NCBI RefSeq assembly: GCF_000716445.1
Contig: NZ_JNWK01000112.1
Span: 1-17,591, forward strand
Direction of reading: 5' to 3'
DNA: 17,591 bases
Origin: Streptomyces wedmorensis
Lineage (GTDB): Bacteria; Actinomycetota; Actinomycetes; Streptomycetales; Streptomycetaceae
This document shows, in pieces, positions 13,080 to 17,591 of the stretch (position 1 is the stretch's first letter; each line of letters begins with the position of its first letter). Under the pieces are notes generated by a model. It was not told the DNA's origin. It did no database searches and saw only the letters and a list, made by a program, of their open reading frames with translations. A program made the position numbers and the translations under genes.

Positions 13080-13153
13080 GATGTAAAGCGATCGCCTTAC
13101 ATTTAGGAAGCTAACATGGCGGGAGCGTCAAAGTACAGCGATCGCCTTACTTT
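13080..13153. promoter_or_regulatory. Paired TetR-type operators and promoter P2
   Basis: O2a (13080-13103) is GATGTAA-A-GCGATCGC-C-TTACATT. O2b (13130-13153) is AAAGTAC-A-GCGATCGC-C-TTACTTT. Their centres are 50 bp apart. A minus-strand promoter lies between: -35 GTACTT (13136-13131), a 17-bp spacer, -10 TAGCTT (13113-13108). The arrangement is that of P1 read in the opposite direction: the upstream operator covers the -35 and the downstream one the expected start. It drives the tautomerase, SnoaL-like and hydrolase 1 genes. Confidence 0.85.
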
Positions 13154-13344
13154 GTTTCCCGGTGGCAGCGCCTGGCGCCCCGGCTGCGAGCGGGGAGGCG
13201 CCGTCGGGCGGCTCGGACTGATGCGCCAAAGGGCACGAGGGGGCGGCGGGCGGCCCCGGACCCGAGGCGCCAGCGGGTGGCGAGACTTGTGGATCCGGGG
13301 CCGGGTGGCGGTGCTGTGCGCCGGCGATGACCGGGTGGAGGGTG

Positions 13345-13467
13345 TCAGCCCTGGCGGGCCTTGAAGCGTGGATCGCGCTTGTTGATCACGAACGTCCTGC
13401 CGCGGCGACGGACGATCTGCGCCCCCGGCTTGCTCTTCAGTGAGCGGAGCGAGTTGCGTACCTGCAT
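13345..13467 (-). CDS. rpmJ: 50S ribosomal protein bL36, zinc-free type (40 aa)
   Basis: A 40-residue basic protein, [17 protein letters not shown] with [18 protein letters not shown] at the end, which is the bL36 sequence. It has no cysteine, so it is the C-minus paralog that does not bind zinc and that many actinomycetes make when zinc is scarce; the main copy lies elsewhere in the ribosomal operon. The ATG at 13467 is preferred over upstream starts because it matches the family's N-terminus exactly, and AAGGACGGCAGG precedes it. It lies 121 bp downstream of hydrolase 2 on the same strand and upstream of P2. I could not see a convincing Zur box. Its presence in this cluster may be accidental. 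Confidence 0.9.
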   Translation of the reverse strand: MQVRNSLRSLKSKPGAQIVRRRGRTFVINKRDPRFKARQG

Positions 13468-13588
13468 GTCCTGCCGTCCTTCCCTCGGGCGGCGCGTGTT
13501 CGACGCCTGTCTGATCGGGTCATGCCAAACGGGGTTTTCCGGGTCCGTATTCCAGGGGCCGGTCGCGGCCCTGTGCACCGGTCGCGGA

Positions 13589-14692
13589 TTACAGTCCGGC
13601 GGTGAAGGTGTGGATGTCCTTCAGGGCTGCGGCATGCAGGTCCGGAAGGGCGGTGGCGAAGACGAGTTCGCCGTCGTGGCAGACGCCGTTGACCGTGCGG
13701 CTGATGACGTCGACGCCTGCGCGGGCGAGCCTGCGGGCGTAGGTCAGGCCCTCGTCGCGTACGGGGTCGATCTCGTTGGTCGAGATGACATGGGGCGGCA
13801 GTCCGGTGAGGTCCTCCTCGGTCGCGAAGTAGGGCCAGGCCAGAGGGTTTCGGGCGTTCAGCCCTTCGGGGTCGTACAGGCTCACGAGGACGCTGGTGAC
13901 GGCGGAGCTGATGAAGTGGTCGTCGTTCTCGACGAGGGACGGGAGCTCGCGCGCCTTGTCCTGCACGCTCCAGCCGTAGGCGCCGGAGATGTACGGGGCG
14001 AGCGCGTACGTCCCGTCGATGAGGTCCAGCCGCCCCTCTCGCTTGGCCTTGATCGTGACGGCCAGGGCGAGGTTCGCGCCGCCGGAGTCGCCTGCGACGG
14101 CGACCCTGGTGACGCCGAGGTCCTCGCGGTGGGCGCCGACCCATTCCAGGGCGCTGAAGCAGTCGTCGAGGCCGGCGGGGAACGGGTGGGGGCCGAGCTT
14201 GCCGGCGGCGTTGCGGAACTCGACGCCGACGACGATCACCCCTGTCGCGGCCAGCTCGTCGTACCAGCGCAGGTAGAGCGGACCGGCGGCGCTCAGCAGG
14301 GCCATGCCGCCGCCGTGCAGGAAGACGACAGCGGGCAGGGGCCCGCTCACGTCGCTCGGGCGGTGGACGTGCAGCGTGATGGGGTTGCCGTCGGCCCCGA
14401 TGGCCGTCTCGGTGGTCCGGCGCACTCCGGGGATCTCGGGCAGGCCCTCGACGAGGGCCGCGAAGAGCCCTTCGAAGCCGGTCTCCGTCTCGGCGGCGAA
14501 TGCCAGGCGGTCTTCCAGCGAGTCGTCGGGCCCGGTCGGCGGTGCGGGGACGTGCCGGTCCAAGCCGAAGGGGGTAAGCCCTTGGAGCATGCGCGGATCG
14601 GTGCGCCGGTCGCTGCGGAAGTCCGACGCGGGGTCGCCCAGGCGTCCAGGCAGGGAAATCGGGACCTCCGGGAGGCCCTGAGGGGTCGTCAT
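13589..14692 (-). CDS. HSL-type alpha/beta hydrolase 2 (367 aa)
   Basis: This hydrolase has the complete hormone-sensitive-lipase motif set: FLHGGGMAL (oxyanion hole, H126-G129), VAGDSGGAN (Ser203), [10 protein letters not shown] (Asp309) and GVCHDGE (His339). It is paralogous to hydrolase 1 at 10771 over its whole length, including the N-terminal [12 protein letters not shown] cap. It keeps the standard HGGG that hydrolase 1 has changed. The ATG at 14692 is chosen because GACGAGG lies about 9 nt upstream and the sequence before it is shadow-like. It is transcribed from P3 (-10 at 14882-14877), divergent from TetR, with a leader of about 180 nt. Regulation by the adjacent TetR is strongly suggested by the paired operators. 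The substrate is unknown. Confidence 0.88.
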   Translation of the reverse strand: MTTPQGLPEVPISLPGRLGDPASDFRSDRRTDPRMLQGLTPFGLDRHVPAPPTGPDDSLEDRLAFAAETETGFEGLFAALVEGLPEIPGVRRTTETAIGADGNPITLHVHRPSDVSGPLPAVVFLHGGGMALLSAAGPLYLRWYDELAATGVIVVGVEFRNAAGKLGPHPFPAGLDDCFSALEWVGAHREDLGVTRVAVAGDSGGANLALAVTIKAKREGRLDLIDGTYALAPYISGAYGWSVQDKARELPSLVENDDHFISSAVTSVLVSLYDPEGLNARNPLAWPYFATEEDLTGLPPHVISTNEIDPVRDEGLTYARRLARAGVDVISRTVNGVCHDGELVFATALPDLHAAALKDIHTFTAGL

Positions 14693-14845
14693 CGCTGATT
14701 GCCTCGTCTGTCTCGTGAGGGGCGAGAGCGCCGGCCCGCGAAGAAGTCGGGGCTCGCGACGCGGGGGATGGGCCCGAGTCGCAGCTCGGCCGGAGCCGGC
14801 CGGACCTGGGGCGTCTGCGCGCCCGCGGGTGCCGCTCCACACCTC

Positions 14846-14921
14846 GAAGTAAAGTGATCGATGTACTTAAGGAGTGAAACTAGCACGCCCTCGCCACTAA
14901 GTAAAGTAAACGCTATACTTC
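14846..14921. promoter_or_regulatory. Paired TetR-type operators, divergent promoters P3 and PtetR
   Basis: O3a (14846-14869) reads GAAGTAA-A-GTGATCGA-T-GTACTTA and O3b (14898-14921) TAAGTAA-A-GTAAACGC-T-ATACTTC. They are degenerate relatives of the sites at P1 and P2, centred 52 bp apart. A minus-strand promoter fits between: -35 TTTACT (14905-14900), a 17-bp spacer, -10 TAGTTT (14882-14877, preceded by TGC). On the plus strand TATACT (14914-14919) is 6 nt before the TetR ATG, so tetR is probably leaderless and O3b covers its -10: autoregulation. The weaker symmetry suggests looser binding here than at P1 and P2. Confidence 0.75.
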
Positions 14922-14925
14922 TGGT

Positions 14926-15561
14926 ATGGAGAAGCAGACCACCGGCGCGGCCGGCACACGGCGCCGCGGAGGCCGAGGGGCCCGCGAGCGCATCCTGAAA
15001 GCAGCCGCGGAACTCTTCTACGAAGAGGGCATCCACGCCACCGGCGTCGCCCGCCTCGCCGAGAAGGCCGAGGTCTCCTCGCGCACCTTCTACCAGCACT
15101 TCCCCAGCAAGAACGCCCTGGTGGAGGAGTACCTGAAGACCTTCGACGAGCAGATCTCGCGCAACTTCGACGAACAGCTGAACGGCAGCGGCCTCTCCCC
15201 CCAGGAGCAGCTTCTCGGCATCTTCACCAAGGTGGCCGAGGACCCCATGACGCCATCGGTGGCCACCGTGATGCGCGGCTGCCCCTTCCATAACGCGGCC
15301 GTCGAAGCCGCCGGCTCGATGCCGGACGTCACGGGCGTGGTGCAGCGCTACAAGCAGCGGTTCGTCGAACGCCTGGCCGGCCTGGCCGCCGAGGCGGGCG
15401 CACGGGACCCGCAGCATCTGGGCTGGCAGCTCGCCGTGCTCGTCGAGGGCGCCACGGCCCTGTCGACCTCCCTCGACAGCGACCGGCCCGGCCACGCCGC
15501 TGTCGAAGCCGCCCGGGTCCTGATCCACAACGCCCTACCCGACGCCCCGACATCGCGGTGA
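14926..15561 (+). CDS. TetR-family repressor, proposed master regulator (211 aa)
   Basis: The N-terminal TetR DNA-binding domain is clear (about residues 18-65): ARERILKAAAELFYEEG, TGVARLAEKAEVSSRTFYQHF and PSKNALVEEYL. The remaining 145 residues form the ligand/dimer domain, with MRGCPFHNAAVEAAGSMPDV and QRYKQRFVERLAGLA. MRGCPFHNAA is typical of a TetR subgroup near small-molecule detoxification or efflux genes. A -10 TATACT and one operator half lie immediately before the ATG, implying a leaderless, self-controlled message. The HxlR gene overlaps by 4 nt, so the two are co-translated. Two broken relatives (8038-8522 and 8894-9025) show that a second copy once existed. The ligand is unknown; Cys in RGCPF could allow electrophile sensing, which is speculative. 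Confidence 0.9.
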   Translation: MEKQTTGAAGTRRRGGRGARERILKAAAELFYEEGIHATGVARLAEKAEVSSRTFYQHFPSKNALVEEYLKTFDEQISRNFDEQLNGSGLSPQEQLLGIFTKVAEDPMTPSVATVMRGCPFHNAAVEAAGSMPDVTGVVQRYKQRFVERLAGLAAEAGARDPQHLGWQLAVLVEGATALSTSLDSDRPGHAAVEAARVLIHNALPDAPTSR

Positions 15562-15944
15562 CCACCAGTACGTTCGATGTCTTCGACCGAACGTGCCGCT
15601 CCCGAAGCGCGCTGGAGAACATCTCCGGCAAGTGGGGAGCCTTGACGTTGGGCGCGCTGGGCGACGGCCCTCTGCGCTTCAACCGACTACGGCGCCGGGT
15701 CGTGGGCATCAGCGAGAAGATGCTGACCCAGACGCTCCGGAACCTGCAGCGCGACGGCATGGTCTACCGCCGGGCGTCGCCCGCGAACCCACCGACCGTG
15801 ACGTACGGACTGACCCCACTCGGCACCGAGATCACCACCCAGGTGACCGCCGTCCTCGACGTCATCGCGCGCCTGACCCCAGACGTGCTCGATGCCCGGC
15901 ACCACTACGACACGAGGAACTGCGCCGGACCCGGCCCCACCTGA
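15558..15944 (+). CDS. HxlR-family winged-helix regulator (128 aa)
   Basis: HxlR features run in order: a Cys before the first helix (DRTC, Cys13), LENISGKWGALTLGAL, LRFNRLRRRVVGISEKMLTQTLRNLQRDGMV (the recognition region), and the wing TYGLTPLGTEI. In QorR- and YodB-type relatives a Cys near this position senses quinones or other electrophiles. Cys13 is well placed for that, but this is inference. Start is GTG 15558 inside the sequence GTGA that also holds the TetR stop, so translation is coupled to TetR. It ends only 10 nt before the convergent LtrA stop. It probably acts with TetR on the neighbouring enzyme genes or on the locus itself. Confidence 0.88.
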   Translation: MTTSTFDVFDRTCRSRSALENISGKWGALTLGALGDGPLRFNRLRRRVVGISEKMLTQTLRNLQRDGMVYRRASPANPPTVTYGLTPLGTEITTQVTAVLDVIARLTPDVLDARHHYDTRNCAGPGPT

Positions 15945-15954
15945 CGGAGCCGGA

Positions 15955-17103
15955 TCACACAGGCAGGCCCCGGGCCGCGCCGCCGGCACGCTCCTCGAAG
16001 AGAAACGTCAGTGCCAGCAAGCCGACCAGAGCCCCCAGCTGGGCAAACGCCGAAGCGTGTGCTCCCAGCGGGATCGTCGCGAGCGCCAACAGGGCCGCGA
16101 CCGCCCTGGGCAGAAGAGGGACGAGCCCCAGCGTGCGCCGCATGACGGTGTTGGCCACGAGGAAGAGGGCCGTACCCGCCGCGAGCGCCGCGGCCTCACC
16201 GAGTCCGATCCGATCCACAGGGTGAGCAACCGCGCTCTTGGCTCCCACCGCCACCAGAAGGACACCCAGCAACAGCGCGTAGTGGCCGACGTTGTAGATC
16301 CGGATCGCCAGGTGATTGCGGCGCGCCTCGGTCAGCGCGGCCATGTAACCGGCCGCGCGCTCGTCGTCGTCCTCGCCGAAGTAGGCCCACCACAGCCCCA
16401 CGCACACGGCGAGAGTGAGCACGGCGGCTGCCACCACCGCAGGCTCCAAGGGGGCATCCCCGGCACCGACCCCGATGGCGACCACCGACTCGCCGAACGC
16501 GACGATCACGATCAGCGCGTGGCGTTCGACGAAGTGGCCGGCCCGCAGCCGGAATCGGGGCATGTCCACCAGGTAGGGCGTGACGAACTGGATCGCGAAG
16601 GCCCCACCCCACAGCGCCAGCTGAGCGTTCCCCTCGAAGTACCCCCCGACCACGACCAGCGCCGCGTTCAGCGCCTGGATCAGCGCCATCCTCACGATGC
16701 TCGCGCGAGGCAGTCCCGAGGCGGCGAACATGCCCGCATGAACGGCCACCAGCATCACGTACGCCCACCCGAACGCGACCCCGCTGCCGGTGAAGGCATC
16801 CGGAATGGCCATCGACATCACCAGGAACCCGCTCATCGCCAACAGCAGCAGTCCGCGACGTGGGTGCGTGGACGGCGGCATGGCGTTGGCCACCCAGATG
16901 AACCCGTCGTACATCCACCAGATCACGGCGAGCATCACCAGCACCCGCACCAGACCCTCCACCGTAAGGTGATGGGACAGACTGCTCGTCAGCTGGGTGA
17001 TGGTGAAGACGAAGACCAGGTCGAGAAACAGTTCCAGTCGGCTGACGCTCAGTTCAGGCACTTCGGCCGGTGCAGATGTCACGACGCGAGTATGCACACA
17101 CAT
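15955..17103 (-). CDS. LtrA-family (low temperature requirement A) membrane protein (382 aa)
   Basis: The LtrA signature LSVSRLELFLDLVFVFTITQLT opens the protein. It is followed by about ten hydrophobic segments, including VRVLVMLAVIWWMYDGFIWVANA, GLLLLAMSGFLVMSMAIPDAF and a loop with FVERHALIVIVAFGESVVAIGVGA. The FxERxxLixIivlGEsi motif in that loop is the family's second hallmark. The family is integral to the membrane and of uncertain function; it was named from a cold-sensitive Listeria mutant. I choose ATG 17103, which has GGAAA about 6 nt upstream. GTG 17109 and GTG 17082 are possible, the last with CATACT as a leaderless -10. It has no visible GCGATCGC-type operator with TTAC arms, so it is probably outside the TetR regulon. 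Confidence 0.88.
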   Translation of the reverse strand: MCVHTRVVTSAPAEVPELSVSRLELFLDLVFVFTITQLTSSLSHHLTVEGLVRVLVMLAVIWWMYDGFIWVANAMPPSTHPRRGLLLLAMSGFLVMSMAIPDAFTGSGVAFGWAYVMLVAVHAGMFAASGLPRASIVRMALIQALNAALVVVGGYFEGNAQLALWGGAFAIQFVTPYLVDMPRFRLRAGHFVERHALIVIVAFGESVVAIGVGAGDAPLEPAVVAAAVLTLAVCVGLWWAYFGEDDDERAAGYMAALTEARRNHLAIRIYNVGHYALLLGVLLVAVGAKSAVAHPVDRIGLGEAAALAAGTALFLVANTVMRRTLGLVPLLPRAVAALLALATIPLGAHASAFAQLGALVGLLALTFLFEERAGGAARGLPV

Positions 17104-17541
17104 CAGCACTTTCCATGCTGCATCGGACTTCTAGGGCAGCCGCTCAGTCTGGCGATCGCGGCATGAGGCAGCGGAGAGATCATCTCCTCCTCGGACGGCC
17201 TGGGTAGGACCGATCGTCGTCGCTCGAAAGAGGGAGCCTGCTGAACTGCAGATCTCAGCACGACGCCATAAATGATGCTGAGATGCAGTCGGCGCGGAGG
17301 GTATGGCGCGGTTTTTGAGAACCTACACCGCCGTCGAAGGACGCAGTTCGCCTCTGGCAGACAGAAAAGACCGCGAATGACTGGTACAGGCTTCAGGGGC
17401 ATGTCAACCTAAGAGCTCGTAACACGATCTTGTTGAACGGTCCTGGTCGGCTGTGACCGGTATGACGATTCGGCCGTTCGGGATGGTGTGACTAAGACGT
17501 CGTTTCTTATGGCTGTCAGAGCGGCATGAGAGCCTCCTGAC
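17104..17541. other. Non-coding stretch at the right end
   Basis: No convincing gene in about 440 bp. A minus-strand frame (17103-17402) is open but has weak codon bias and no recognisable motifs. It holds the long inverted repeat at 17246-17288. From about 17405 the sequence is less GC-rich and reminds me of non-coding ends of actinomycete insertion sequences, but no transposase or terminal repeat pair can be shown. GCGATCGC at 17152-17159 lacks TTAC arms and is not counted as an operator. Confidence 0.35.
17246..17288. repeat. Long imperfect inverted repeat
   Basis: ATCTCAGCA (17252-17260) and TGCTGAGAT (17276-17284) are perfect complements around a 15-nt loop. Outer CTGCAG/GCAG extend the stem with a small bulge. 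There is no adjacent gene end on the plus strand, so it may be a regulatory site or a mobile-element relic. Confidence 0.55.
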
Positions 17542-17591
17542 ATGAGCTACGACCTGGCTGTCTGGGAAGGCGAGAGGCCGGCGGATGACAA
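17542..17591 (+). CDS. Start of a hypothetical protein, cut by the window edge
   Basis: ATG 17542 opens MSYDLAVWEGERPADD with good codon bias before the window ends. The opening MSYDLAVWEG is familiar from a group of uncharacterised actinobacterial proteins, but too little is present to say what it does. Confidence 0.55.
   Translation, partial: MSYDLAVWEGERPADD

Noticed and set aside
17152..17159. GCGATCGC upstream of LtrA
   Set aside because: There is no TTAC arm on either side and no partner site about 50 bp away.
15892..17166. Plus-strand ORF (424 aa) rich in His/Gln/Arg
   Set aside because: It is the antisense of LtrA; the minus strand has transmembrane segments and the family signature.

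Overview
The window is high-GC (roughly 70% by eye) and has the third-position G/C bias and gene families of a Streptomyces-like actinomycete. Examples are a DUF397 remnant, an LtrA membrane protein, a zinc-free bL36 ribosomal protein, and TetR, HxlR and AraC regulators. Several starts appear leaderless, with a -10 box about 6-7 nt before the start codon. It reads as an accessory chromosomal region: small orphan genes, broken genes and one strongly structured regulon. No rRNA, tRNA, CRISPR array or intact transposase was seen.

Layout. 1-1.4 kb holds small hypothetical ORFs, a DUF397 remnant and an acetyltransferase-like gene split by an amber codon. 1.4-3.4 kb holds an endonuclease VII/HNH-type nuclease (-), a small secreted two-cysteine peptide (+) and a six-repeat tectonin beta-propeller (-). 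3.8-6.9 kb holds a MetE-C-like methyltransferase, then an alpha/beta hydrolase followed 23 nt later by an AraC regulator. 6.9-7.5 kb has no convincing gene.

7.5-9.4 kb is a gene graveyard. Two SnoaL-like genes are cut at the same codon. Pieces of a TetR gene are joined at different points to one exact 100-bp direct repeat. There is an HxlR-like tail and a tautomerase head fused to an alcohol-dehydrogenase tail. 9.8-10.6 kb is an MBL-fold hydrolase.

10.8-15.9 kb is the coherent part. The minus strand carries two paralogous HSL-type hydrolases, a SnoaL-like protein, a tautomerase and bL36. A divergent TetR-HxlR pair overlaps by 4 nt. Three intergenic regions (8.55, 13.1 and 14.9 kb) each carry two copies of a 24-bp palindrome, GAAGTAA-n-GCGATCGC-n-TTACTTC. 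The copies lie 49-52 bp centre to centre and bracket a promoter with a TAGYTT -10. I infer that the TetR protein controls all three promoters, including one in the decayed block, and that the graveyard is a rearranged older version of the same regulon. The ligand and substrate are unknown. The enzyme mix (tautomerase, SnoaL fold, esterase-like hydrolases, a quinone-reductase-like fragment, HxlR) suggests handling of a small carbonyl, quinone or ester compound.

15.9-17.1 kb is LtrA (-). The window ends in a non-coding stretch with a long inverted repeat and the first codons of another gene.
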